A model generated the notes under the pieces. That model made no database searches, was not told the DNA's origin, and was given only the letters and a program-made list of their open reading frames with translations. DNA of 32,437 nt from NCBI RefSeq assembly GCF_001660815.1, contig NZ_LYMI01000041.1:1-32437 (forward strand), written 5' to 3'. The stretch comes from Xanthomonas nasturtii (lineage in GTDB: Bacteria; Pseudomonadota; Gammaproteobacteria; Xanthomonadales; Xanthomonadaceae). A program made the translations under genes and the position numbers. This document shows positions 9,282 through 17,143 of this stretch, piece after piece; position 1 is the stretch's first letter, and each line of letters begins with the position of its first letter.

Positions 9282-9875
9282 TCAGGCGGCGGCCACCGTA
9301 GTTGCGGCGCCGGTGCTTGCGGGCCGCGTCAGTGCGATCAGTGGCAGTGCGCGCTGCACCGCCAGCCTGGCGCGCTCGGCCAGCGCCTCGTTGTGCACGC
9401 GGTAATCCAGAAAGTCGCGGTCGGTGGCGTAGACGCCCAGCGGCAACGTGCGTGCCTGGAAGAAACTGAAGAGCGGCCGCAGTTGGTGGTCGATCACCAG
9501 CGCATGGCGTTCGCTGCCGCCGGTGGCCGCCAGCAGCACCGGGGTGTCGACCAGGGCATCCTGCTGGATGAAATCGAAGAAGTGCTTGAACAGCCCGGTG
9601 AACGAGCCGCGATACACCGGCGTTGCCACCACCAGCACATCGGCCTGCTCCACGGCGGCAAGTTCCTGCTCTACCGTGTCATGCAACTGCGCGCGCCAGA
9701 GCGCGCCGGCAAAATGCGGCGCCAAGGCCCCGAGTTCGACCAGATGTTGCTCGCATGGCACCGCTTCGCCGATCAGGGCCATCAGGTGCTGCGCCAGGGC
9801 AGCGGCCTTGGAGGGGCGTTGCAGTCCACCGGAAACGGCAACGACGCGGAGCGGATGTGGCGGGTGTGCAGTCAT
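9282..9875 (-). CDS. NADPH-dependent FMN reductase (MsuE-like) of the mes module
   Basis: A 197-residue flavodoxin-fold reductase of the NADPH-dependent FMN reductase family, close in size to MsuE (about 186). The FMN phosphate loop is SGGLQRPSKA (about residues 15-24), ATPVYRGSFTGLFKHFFDFI lies in the middle, and LLAATGGSERHALVIDHQLR follows; these are the usual MsuE/SsuE signatures. It reduces free FMN with NAD(P)H and hands it to a partner monooxygenase. No alkanesulfonate monooxygenase is nearby; the next gene on the strand is mesX, 144 bases downstream, so it may feed MesX. The Ala/Thr-rich C-terminus (after about 182) looks like a disordered tail. First gene of the minus-strand mes transcript, divergent from the MetR-like regulator. 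Confidence 0.88.
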   Translation of the reverse strand: MTAHPPHPLRVVAVSGGLQRPSKAAALAQHLMALIGEAVPCEQHLVELGALAPHFAGALWRAQLHDTVEQELAAVEQADVLVVATPVYRGSFTGLFKHFFDFIQQDALVDTPVLLAATGGSERHALVIDHQLRPLFSFFQARTLPLGVYATDRDFLDYRVHNEALAERARLAVQRALPLIALTRPASTGAATTVAAA

Positions 9876-10000
9876 GCGGGGTGACCTGAGCAGTGGGGAG
9901 GCGCGCGGCGCCGCCTACGGTGGGCCCGCTTGTGCCGACATATGGCTGCGGGCGTGTTCCGAGGCGGGCGAACGACGACGACCCCGATGCTAGGGTTCGC

Positions 10001-10050
10001 CTTCAATGAAGTAAAATGGTGTTATTTCAACAATCCATGAATTCGGATCA
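10001..10050. promoter_or_regulatory. Divergent control region with MetR/LysR-type box candidates
   Basis: The 180-base gap between the FMN reductase and the MetR-like gene is A/T-rich near 10001-10050. TGAA-TTCGG-ATCA at 10038-10050 matches the MetR half-site rule TGAA-N5-TTCA with one mismatch. CTTCA-A-TGAAG at 10001-10011 is a perfect dyad of the same half-sites in inverted order. These are plausible binding sites for the adjacent LysR protein controlling both directions. Position and symmetry only. Confidence 0.45.
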
Positions 10051-10055
10051 TCTGA

Positions 10056-10982
10056 ATGCTTGAGCGCATCCATCTCACCATCGTCCAGCAGGTCGAGCAG
10101 CAGGGCTCGCTGACCGCCGCGGCGGGCGTGTTGAACCTGACCCAGTCGGCGTTGAGCCACAGCATGAAAAAGCTGGAACAGCAGCTGGGCACCGATGTGT
10201 GGCTGCGCGAGGGGCGCAGCCTGCGCCTGACCCAGGCTGGCCAGTACCTGCTGGCGGTGGCGAACCGGGTGCTACCGCAACTGGATCTGGCCGAAGAGCG
10301 CCTGGGCCAGTTTGCGCAGGGCGAACGCGGTGCGCTGCGCATCGGCATGGAGTGCCATCCCTGCTACCAATGGCTGCTCAAGCTGGTGGCGCCGTATCTG
10401 GCTACCTGGCCGGATGTGGATGTGGATGTGAAGCAGAAGTTCCAGTTCGGCGGCATCGGCGCATTGTTCGGCTACGAGATCGATCTGCTGGTCACGCCCG
10501 ACCCGCTGTTCAAGCCCGGGCTGCGGTTCGAGCCGGTGTTCGATTACGAGCAGGTGCTGGTCGTGGCCAAGGGTCATGCGCTGGCGTCGGCGGCCTACGT
10601 CAAACCGCAGCAACTGACCCGCGAGGTGCTCATCAGCTACCCGGTGGACCTGGAGCGGCTGGACATCTACAGCCAGTTCCTGCTGCCGGCCGGTGTCACG
10701 CCGCGGCGCCACAAGGCCATCGAAACCACCGACATCATGATGCAGATGGTGGCCAGCGGCCGCGGCGTGGCCGCCATGCCGCGCTGGCTGGTGGAGGAAT
10801 ACGCGGCCAGGATGGAGGTGGTGCCGGTGCGGCTGGGTGCGCGCGGCATCCCCAAGCAGATCTATCTGGGCGCACGCGAGGCCGATATCGCCGTCGATTA
10901 CTTGCGCGCCTTTATCGAACTGGCGCGCCAGCCTGCCAAGGCCATTGCCGCCTCCACCGCCAACACTGCAGGCGCCAACTGA
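10056..10982 (+). CDS. LysR-family regulator resembling MetR
   Basis: A 308-residue LysR regulator. The N-terminal winged helix (about residues 10-60: GSLTAAAGVLNLTQSALSHS, then KLEQQLGTDVWLREGR) is followed by an effector domain that resembles MetR throughout: LRIGMECHPCYQWLLKLVAPY (E. coli has RIAIECHSCIQWL), FEPVFDYEQVLVVAKGH, ISYPVDLERLD and MMQMVASGRGVAAMPRWLVE. MetR senses homocysteine and activates metE and related genes. Divergent from the FMN reductase-mesX-mesD transcript, so it most likely regulates that and perhaps its own downstream MetF-like neighbour, 182 bases away. The homology with MetR is clear; the effector is inferred. Confidence 0.9.
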   Translation: MLERIHLTIVQQVEQQGSLTAAAGVLNLTQSALSHSMKKLEQQLGTDVWLREGRSLRLTQAGQYLLAVANRVLPQLDLAEERLGQFAQGERGALRIGMECHPCYQWLLKLVAPYLATWPDVDVDVKQKFQFGGIGALFGYEIDLLVTPDPLFKPGLRFEPVFDYEQVLVVAKGHALASAAYVKPQQLTREVLISYPVDLERLDIYSQFLLPAGVTPRRHKAIETTDIMMQMVASGRGVAAMPRWLVEEYAARMEVVPVRLGARGIPKQIYLGAREADIAVDYLRAFIELARQPAKAIAASTANTAGAN

Positions 10983-11163
10983 TGGGCAGCACTTTCAGGC
11001 GAATGCCACGTGCACTGCCTGCGGGCCATGACAGGCTGTTGCGGCGTTGCTGCGGCACGCCGTGCTCTGGGGACGTTCTGGAAGCCATGCCGGCTTTCAG
11101 CGTTGTTCGATCACAGCTGACATGCCCAAGCCATCCCATCACCCCTATAGAGCGGCATAACCC

Positions 11164-12078
11164 TTGAGTCATCCGGGAACGCCCAGCCTTGCCGGCACGC
11201 TCACCGATGCCTATTCGTTGGAGGTCAGCGCAAACGACATGCCCGCGTTGACCGCAGCAGCGCCTGGAATCCTGCGTGGCACAACCATGTTCATCCCCTA
11301 CCTGCCCGGGCAGGACGACAACGCGCGTCTGGCCGCCGCACAGCGGGTGCGCACACTCGGCTTTTCGCCGATGCCGCACCTTTCCGCACGCCGCATCGCC
11401 TCGCTCGACGCGCTGCAAGGGTTCGTCCGGCGCGCGGCCGATGACGCCGGCGTTGCGCACTGCCTGGTCATCGCGGGCGATGCGTCTTCGCCGCGCGGGC
11501 CTTTTCCGGATAGCCTCTCGCTGATTTCGACAGGTGTGTTCGAGCGCGCGGGCATCCAGACCATCGCCGTTGCGGGACACCCGGAAGAACATCCGAACAT
11601 GCATGCAAGCGAGCGCTGGGATGCGCTGGAACGCAAGTGCCGCAGCATCGCAGCGCGCGGCATGGCGCCGCTGATCGTCACGCAATTCGCATTCGATGCC
11701 GACATCGTACTGACGTGGTTGCAGGCGCTGCGCACGCGTGGCCTTGCATATCCGGTGCGTGTGGGCGTGCCGGGCCCTGCTGGCGTTGCGGTGCTGGCAC
11801 GCTATGCAGCCCGCTGTGGTGTTGGCGCAAGCGCATCGATGCTGTCCAAGTACGGCATCTCGCTCGGCAAGCTGTTCGGCACCGCGCGGCCGGACCGTTT
11901 TGTGGATCGCCTCGCCACTGGCCTCACGCCAGCGCATGGAGACGTGCGCCTGCACGTGTTCCCCTTTGGGGGTATCGCACAGTCTGTCGCCTGGGTTGAG
12001 CAGTATCGCGCGCGCACTGCATCAGCACACCTCATCGGGCCCGGCAGCGCGACGATCACAACCGATTTCGAACGGTAG
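11164..12078 (+). CDS. MetF-like methylenetetrahydrofolate reductase family protein
   Basis: A 304-residue TIM-barrel protein of the MTHFR family. The family's first strand with the catalytic Glu is present (YSLEVSAND), as are the flavin-binding Asp region (CLVIAGDASSPRGPFPDSL), GIQTIAVAGHPEEHP and MAPLIVTQFAFDADIV. Start: a TAA sits two codons upstream of the TTG at 11164, and the next ATG (11239) would remove the catalytic strand, so the TTG is taken. Ordinary MetF makes 5-methyl-tetrahydrofolate; divergent family members work in C1 catabolism, oxidising methyl-THF from demethylation reactions. Its position next to a methionine synthase that does not need methyl-folate is odd and may point to a different C1 role. 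Possibly co-transcribed with the MetR-like gene. Confidence 0.85.
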   Translation: MSHPGTPSLAGTLTDAYSLEVSANDMPALTAAAPGILRGTTMFIPYLPGQDDNARLAAAQRVRTLGFSPMPHLSARRIASLDALQGFVRRAADDAGVAHCLVIAGDASSPRGPFPDSLSLISTGVFERAGIQTIAVAGHPEEHPNMHASERWDALERKCRSIAARGMAPLIVTQFAFDADIVLTWLQALRTRGLAYPVRVGVPGPAGVAVLARYAARCGVGASASMLSKYGISLGKLFGTARPDRFVDRLATGLTPAHGDVRLHVFPFGGIAQSVAWVEQYRARTASAHLIGPGSATITTDFER

Positions 12079-12111
12079 GCTGGCAGCAAGAACTCCTGCG
12101 CATGTCGGCAT

Positions 12112-12140
12112 CGCGAGAGCAGCGCTAGGCTGCTCTCGCG
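12112..12140 (+). terminator. Strong hairpin after the metF-like gene
   Basis: CGCGAGAGCAGC-GCTAG-GCTGCTCTCGCG is a perfect 12-base-pair stem with a 5-base loop, 33 bases after the stop codon. No U-tract follows, so it may act as a rho-assisted terminator or mRNA-stabilising structure rather than a classical intrinsic terminator. Confidence 0.65.
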
Positions 12141-12366
12141 CTGGCGCGTGAGTGCGCGGAGCCGACCTGTCCACGACCTCGATCACAGTCCGTACTATTT
12201 AGTTCTGTCGGTTTGTTTGCTGCGCGTGAGGTGCTGCAGCGCACAGCAGACCTGTCATAAGAGCGCGGTATAACCATCGGCGAATCGCGGCGACGGGGCG
12301 CTGCATCCGACGTCGTTGCCATGCGCAGCGGCATCGCTTCTGCAACGCTCACGGAGAGATATCGCC

Positions 12367-14325
12367 ATGCCGAAGCCTTCGCTCTTGTCGTTTCTGTGCT
12401 CCTTCTCGCTGCTCTCCACGCCGCTTGCCGCGGCCCAGTTGCAGCCCAAACAACTGGCTGGCCCACCGGAAGAGTTCGCGCAGATGCGCGCGCCCGATCC
12501 GGCCGGGTCGGCGATCCTTTCCAAGAGCGCCTTGCTGCCGGTGGAACTGGCGCCGGCCGGTCAATCTGCGCGTTGGCAAGGCAGCTTGCCGGTGGAAAAC
12601 GGCCATCTGCGTTTCATGGTGTTGGCCGGCGACCAGGCCTGGGATGCTTCGGTAACTGCACCGCGCATTGCCGGCGCACGTGCCGCCGCCGTGGAACCGC
12701 AACTGCAGGCACAGCGCACCGTGCTGGGCATCGCCGAGAGCGGCGCCAGCGGCATGCGCTACGCTGTGGAATCTGCACAGAACGGCGCCTGGTCGCTGAC
12801 CCTGCAATCGGCATCGCCGGTGGCCCAACGCGGCTATGTGCTGATGGAAGGCGATGCGCGCACGCAGCTGGCCTCTTACACGCGCAATCGTCGGCAGCAG
12901 GTTGGGCAATCGCTGACGCTCAACGCACTGCTCAGCGGCAACGATGCACGCGGCGCAACCTTGCTTGCCACACAGGCCGGGAAGATCGCGACCGCCAGCC
13001 TGCGTGTGATCGATCCGCAAGGTGGAAGCCGCACGCTGCCGATGGCCGATGACGGGCAACACGACGATGGTGCTGCCGGCGATGGTGTCTACGGGGGCAC
13101 ATTCCAACCAAGCGCCGAAGGCACCTGGATTGCGCAGGTGATCGTGCGCGGCCATGACCAGGCCGGGCAGCCGTTCGTGCGCACCAGCGAGCATGTGTTA
13201 CCGGTGCTGGATACCTCGTTACGTCTGCTCGGCAATGCACTGAGCGCACGCACTGCAGAAGGCACGCGGCTCAGCATTGCGTTGCCCATCGCCGCACGTG
13301 GCAAGGCGCCGTCGCATTACCGCGTCTTCGGCCAGGTATGGGGCACCGATGCCAAGGGCAAGGACGTGCCGGTGGCGTGGATCGGCGGCATGCTGACGCC
13401 GCAGCAAGGCCAGCTGCCGCTGAGCCTGGACGAACGCTGGATTGCGCGCGCCGGTGCGCGTGCGCCGTTTAGCTTGCGCAGCTTGCGTATCGAAGACCCG
13501 GACCATTACATCCCGCTGGTGCAGGCCGGCACGCTGCCGTTGCAACTGCCCGCGTTGCGACGCGCCAGCATCGCGCGCGCTACCGGTGCCATCGACGAAA
13601 GCATGCGCATGGGCCCGCGCCCGACCGCGCTGGCCAGTGCCACTGCCATGGCGCAACCGCAGGCCGCAGGTTCGCAACTGGTGCTGGTGCATGGCTATTG
13701 CTCCAACGGGGTGTGGCCGCAGGCGCGGTTCACCCATGCGTCGACGTTTCTGGATGCCGAACAGAACCGCAGCAACGACCAGTTCGCGCAGCGCATTGCG
13801 CAGTTCGCCAGCCAGTGGTCCTCGTTCGCCACGGTGGCGCACAGCCAGGGCGGCATGGCCGCGCTGCACCTGTATACCTACTACTGGAGCGGGCTGGATA
13901 ACGCCAGCGGCGGGCGGGTGATGCAGTCGGTGGGCACGCCGTATCAGGGCACCAATCTATCCGGCGTATTGGCCGCGGTGGGATCGTGGTTCGGCGTGGG
14001 CTGCGGCACCAACGCTGACATGACCTACGACGGTGCCAAGACCTGGCTGGCCGGCATTCCCGCCGATGCGCGCGCCAAGGTCAACTACTACACGACCTCG
14101 TTCGCCAAGACCAACTGGTACACCAACGACTACTGCAATGCGGCCTCGGACCTGGTCTTGAACGACCCGGAAGACGGCACCGTGGAGCAGGTCAACGCGC
14201 AGCTGCCGGGCGGCGTGAACCGCGGCCACACTACCGGGCAATGCCACTCCACCGGCATGCGCGACCCGGCGCAGTATCTGGATGCCAACCGCAATGCGGT
14301 GATGAATGCGAATGCGGCGAGATGA
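12367..14325 (+). CDS. Secreted alpha/beta hydrolase with choice-of-anchor X-like domain ('conditioned medium factor' type)
   Basis: A 652-residue exported protein. The ATG at 12367 follows GGAGAGATAT and begins a signal peptide (MPKPSLLSFLCSFSLLSTPL, cleavage near AAA-QLQ); an upstream in-frame start at 12316 would hide it. The middle (about 215-280) has the extracellular beta-sandwich signature MADDGQHDDGAAGDGVYGG. The C-terminal third is a lipase/esterase-like alpha/beta hydrolase: oxyanion region LVLVHGYCSNG (H442), nucleophile elbow VAHSQGGMA (S493), acid candidate in LVLNDPEDG (D600) and base in NRGHTTGQ (H621). Related Xanthomonas proteins are annotated as conditioned medium factor. 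Substrate unknown; probably secreted to the periplasm or outside. Appears to be a single-gene unit. Confidence 0.85.
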   Translation: MPKPSLLSFLCSFSLLSTPLAAAQLQPKQLAGPPEEFAQMRAPDPAGSAILSKSALLPVELAPAGQSARWQGSLPVENGHLRFMVLAGDQAWDASVTAPRIAGARAAAVEPQLQAQRTVLGIAESGASGMRYAVESAQNGAWSLTLQSASPVAQRGYVLMEGDARTQLASYTRNRRQQVGQSLTLNALLSGNDARGATLLATQAGKIATASLRVIDPQGGSRTLPMADDGQHDDGAAGDGVYGGTFQPSAEGTWIAQVIVRGHDQAGQPFVRTSEHVLPVLDTSLRLLGNALSARTAEGTRLSIALPIAARGKAPSHYRVFGQVWGTDAKGKDVPVAWIGGMLTPQQGQLPLSLDERWIARAGARAPFSLRSLRIEDPDHYIPLVQAGTLPLQLPALRRASIARATGAIDESMRMGPRPTALASATAMAQPQAAGSQLVLVHGYCSNGVWPQARFTHASTFLDAEQNRSNDQFAQRIAQFASQWSSFATVAHSQGGMAALHLYTYYWSGLDNASGGRVMQSVGTPYQGTNLSGVLAAVGSWFGVGCGTNADMTYDGAKTWLAGIPADARAKVNYYTTSFAKTNWYTNDYCNAASDLVLNDPEDGTVEQVNAQLPGGVNRGHTTGQCHSTGMRDPAQYLDANRNAVMNANAAR

Positions 14326-14345
14326 TGCCGATGTAAGGGCGTCTG

Positions 14346-14371
14346 GGGGTCGGTGCATCTGCACCGGCCCC
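14346..14371. terminator. Hairpin between the convergent hydrolase and purU genes
   Basis: A 12-base-pair inverted repeat (GGGGTCGGTGCA-TC-TGCACCGGCCCC, one G-T wobble) lies 20 bases after the hydrolase stop in a 150-base convergent gap. No U-tract on the plus strand. Likely a bidirectional transcription end or 3' stabiliser. Confidence 0.6.
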
Positions 14372-14476
14372 TGCAATGTTTCAGGCCTTGCGGATTTCGA
14401 GAATGACGCCGAGTGAGCGCTCGTTCCTCACGCCAAATCGCGTTTCACTGCATCCCTCCTTCGCATAGATTGCTGC

Positions 14477-15328
14477 CTAGCGAAACACCACCGTACGATG
14501 TCCGTTGAGCACGATGCGGTGCTCGACGTGGCGGCGCACTGCGCGCGCGAGCACCAGCGATTCGGTGTCGCTGCCCAGGCGCACCAGATCGCGCGGGGTC
14601 ATGGCGTGGTCGACGCGGGCGACGTCCTGCTCGATGATCGGGCCTTCGTCCAGGTCTTCGGTGACGTAGTGCGCGGTGGCGCCGATGATCTTGACCCCGC
14701 GCGCGTGCGCCTGATGATACGGCTGCGCGCCCTTGAAGCTGGGCAGGAAGCTGTGATGGATATTGATCGCACGCCCGGCCAGTGCACGGCACAGCGCCGG
14801 CGACAGGATCTGCATGTAGCGCGCCAGCACCACCAGATCGATCTGCAGTTCGTCCACCAAGGCGAGCAGTTGCGCTTCCTGTGCAGCGCGCGTGTCGGCG
14901 CTCACCGGCAGATGATGGAAGGCGATGCCATACGAGGCAGCCAGCGCTGCGAAATCGGTATGGTTGGACACCACCGCCGCGATCTCCACCGGCAACTGCC
15001 GGCTATGCATGCGGAACAGCAGGTCGTTGAGGCAATGGCCCTGTTTGCTCACCAGCACCAGCAGGCGCGCGCGGCGGCGTGCATCGTGCAGTTGCCACGC
15101 CATCTGGAATTCGTCGGCCAGCAGCGCAAAGCGCTGTTGCAGGGCGGCGATGTCGGTTTTTGCCGGCTTGTCGAAATGCACACGCAGGAAAAACCGCCCG
15201 CTTTCGTCGTCGCCGAATTGTTGTGCGTCGAGGATGTTGCAGGCCAGATCGAACAGCAAGCCGGTGACGCGATAGACGATACCGGTGCGGTCGGGGCAGG
15301 ACAGGGTGAGGATGTAGTCGGAGCGCAT
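14477..15328 (-). CDS. purU: Formyltetrahydrofolate deformylase
   Basis: A 283-residue PurU (E. coli 280). It hydrolyses 10-formyl-tetrahydrofolate to formate and tetrahydrofolate, supplying formate for PurT and balancing C1 pools. The N-terminal ACT domain (residues about 1-80, YILTLSCPDRTGIVYRVTGL) is the regulatory part that responds to glycine and methionine in E. coli. The C-terminal formyltransferase-like domain holds the catalytic NIHHSFLPSFKG and the Asp in HYVTEDLDEGPII. I chose the ATG at 15328, the family start; the open frame extends upstream but without homology. No strong Shine-Dalgarno is seen. In this window it sits between methionine C1 genes and purine genes. Confidence 0.95.
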   Translation of the reverse strand: MRSDYILTLSCPDRTGIVYRVTGLLFDLACNILDAQQFGDDESGRFFLRVHFDKPAKTDIAALQQRFALLADEFQMAWQLHDARRRARLLVLVSKQGHCLNDLLFRMHSRQLPVEIAAVVSNHTDFAALAASYGIAFHHLPVSADTRAAQEAQLLALVDELQIDLVVLARYMQILSPALCRALAGRAINIHHSFLPSFKGAQPYHQAHARGVKIIGATAHYVTEDLDEGPIIEQDVARVDHAMTPRDLVRLGSDTESLVLARAVRRHVEHRIVLNGHRTVVFR

Positions 15329-15612
15329 CGGCGCAATGATAGCCAATGCATGACGCTGCCGGCGCAGTACTTGCGTCGGTAACTTTTGCAGTGCGAACAG
15401 GCACCGATGCCTGGAGTGCGGCGCCGCAGGATTTGCACGATCCATCGTCACTGCATTGCTTCCGTGCTGCGTAGCCGCCACCGCAGACACCTATCGCCAT
15501 GCCTCGTGCGGGCAGCTCCAGCGCGAACTCGGGGCGTGTCTTGCTGGCCGTTCGGAGCCGTGCTGCGGTGACGCCCACGGCGCTGGACCAGGGGCGATCC
15601 CGGCTACAGCGC

Positions 15613-16005
15613 TCAGCGCGGCGGCAGACGCAGCATCAGCCGCCGGTTGATCTCGTCCAGCAATGCAAGCGAGGCGTCCACCGATGTTTCCATGGCTTGC
15701 TGCGTGGTGATGTGCGCCCGCAGATGCGCGGGGTCGGAAAGCTCGCCACGCACCAGGAACACGTTCTCGCCCACTTCGCCCAGATGGCGACTGAGCACCA
15801 CGTAGTCCACCTGATCGAAACCATGCTGCTTGGCCAGCGGCAGCAGACGCGCAGCCATGCGCTCGCTGGCCTCGTCGGCGGGCTTGTGCAACTCGGCATC
15901 GAGCACGCTGACCGCTTCGCGGATCTGTGCGAACAGATAATGGTCCGGGTGCTCGGGATGATCGGGGCCGACCGGGCCTTGGTCGATGACCGGGGCGCTG
16001 GTCAT
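15613..16005 (-). CDS. Small stand-alone XVIPCD-like protein (type IV secretion signal domain)
   Basis: A 130-residue protein that resembles, along nearly its whole length, the XVIPCD domain at the C-terminus of effectors secreted by the Xanthomonadales antibacterial VirB/D4 type IV system. Visible family features: an initial HPDHYLFAQIREAVSVLDAE, SERMAARLLPLAKQHGFDQV followed by DYVVLS, ENVFLVRGELSDPAHLRAHI and a Gln/Thr-rich end (TTQQAMETSVDASLALLDEI). Normal effectors carry a toxic enzyme domain in front; here there is none. It may be a decayed effector, a detached secretion module, or a chaperone/decoy. Start: the ATG overlaps the stop of a 27-codon ORF (ATGA), supporting translation by coupling. 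No T4SS gene or immunity lipoprotein is in the window. Assignment is from motif memory, not a search. Confidence 0.72.
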   Translation of the reverse strand: MTSAPVIDQGPVGPDHPEHPDHYLFAQIREAVSVLDAELHKPADEASERMAARLLPLAKQHGFDQVDYVVLSRHLGEVGENVFLVRGELSDPAHLRAHITTQQAMETSVDASLALLDEINRRLMLRLPPR

Positions 16006-16085
16006 CGCGCGGCACCGGCACCGGCGCAGGCCAGTGCACGCAGTGTGCGCTCGGTCGAACCGAGCGTGATATGCAGGTGTCGCAT
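16002..16085 (-). CDS. 27-codon ORF translationally coupled to the XVIPCD-like gene
   Basis: ATG at 16085 is preceded at five bases by GGGAGG (16091-16096 read in reverse), the best ribosome binding site in this neighbourhood. The frame runs 27 codons (begins MRHLHITLGSTERTL, ends CAGAGAAR) and its TGA overlaps the ATG of the XVIPCD-like gene by four bases. The downstream start has no good site of its own, so this small frame probably delivers ribosomes to it. It could be a leader peptide, or the scar of a truncated effector N-terminus. No homology recognised. Confidence 0.5.
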   Translation of the reverse strand: MRHLHITLGSTERTLRALACAGAGAAR

Positions 16086-16212
16086 CGCATCCTCCCTGGA
16101 GCGGCGGCTGTAACGAGCCGGCATTTTAGAAGGTCTGCTGCATGTTTAGGTGAGCAACGCGATGGGCGTTGCGCTTTAAAGCGAAGTGCCTTGCGCAGGG
16201 CTGGCTCCCGCC

Positions 16213-17106
16213 TTATGGATGCTGTGGTAAGGCAACCTGCCCCGCCCGCCGTGCCGAGACTTCCGCCAGCACTGCCCAGTCTGCGCTGCCATCGCCGTGG
16301 GCGATGGCCTCGTCCAGGCCGGCGCGCAGCAATTCGCCCAACGGCATCGGCACCTGTTTGTCGGCGCCGGCCTGGATGGCCAGATCCACATCCTTGCGAC
16401 CGAGCGTGGCAGTGAAGCCGGCTGGCAGGTACTCGCGTTGCATGATCAGGCGGCCGTAGCCCTGGTAGGCAGGCGCGGCGAACAAGGTGCTGGTGAGCAT
16501 GCCCAGAAACTGCGTGGCATCCACGCCGTGGCCGCGTGCCAGCGCACTGGCTTCGGCCATGGCACCGATGGCGCTGGCCAGGCAGAAGTTGGCAGCCAGC
16601 TTCACTGCATTGGCCTGCTCCGGCACGCTGCCGATATGCCAGGTTTTCTGCCCCAGCGCATCGAACATCGGCTGCACCCGCGCCACTGCTGCCTCATCGC
16701 CGGCGGCCAGGATATTGAGCTTGCCGGCTTCGGCCACATCCACGCGCCCGAGCACCGGCGCGGCCACGTAGGCCACACCGCGTTCGGCATGCAGTGCAGT
16801 CAACTCATGCGCCAGCGCCACCGAGATGGTGGCCATGTTGACGTGCACGCTGCCCGCCGGCAGCGCGTCCAGCACGCCGCGCTCCAGCAGGGTCTGGCGC
16901 ACTGCGGTGTCGTCGGCCAGCATCGAAAACAGCAGCGGCCCGTGCGCGGCATCGCGCGGTTGCTCCACCACGCTTGCGCCGCCCTCGCGCAGCGAATGGG
17001 CACGTTCGGGCGAGCGGTTCCAGACACTCAGTTCGAATCCGCCGCGCAGCAGGTTGTGCGCCATCGGCAGGCCCATCGTGCCCAAGCCCAGAAATCCTAT
17101 CGGCAT
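16213..17106 (-). CDS. NAD(P)-dependent beta-hydroxyacid dehydrogenase (3-hydroxyisobutyrate dehydrogenase family)
   Basis: A 297-residue enzyme of the 3-hydroxyisobutyrate/glyoxylate reductase family. The N-terminal GLGTMGLPMAHNL (residues 7-19) binds the dinucleotide; VWNRSPER after strand two has Arg in place of an acidic residue, favouring NADPH. The all-helical C-terminal domain contains the catalytic Lys (K169 in NAVKLAANF). The start at 17106 follows AAGGA by six bases. Exact substrate (3-hydroxyisobutyrate, tartronate semialdehyde, glyoxylate or succinic semialdehyde) cannot be told. It follows the old yellow enzyme gene by 37 bases and the sirtuin gene before that, so a three-gene operon is likely. 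Confidence 0.88.
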   Translation of the reverse strand: MPIGFLGLGTMGLPMAHNLLRGGFELSVWNRSPERAHSLREGGASVVEQPRDAAHGPLLFSMLADDTAVRQTLLERGVLDALPAGSVHVNMATISVALAHELTALHAERGVAYVAAPVLGRVDVAEAGKLNILAAGDEAAVARVQPMFDALGQKTWHIGSVPEQANAVKLAANFCLASAIGAMAEASALARGHGVDATQFLGMLTSTLFAAPAYQGYGRLIMQREYLPAGFTATLGRKDVDLAIQAGADKQVPMPLGELLRAGLDEAIAHGDGSADWAVLAEVSARRAGQVALPQHP

Positions 17107-17143
17107 GCGTTGTCCTTGTCCGGTATGAGGTCGGTGATGCGGG

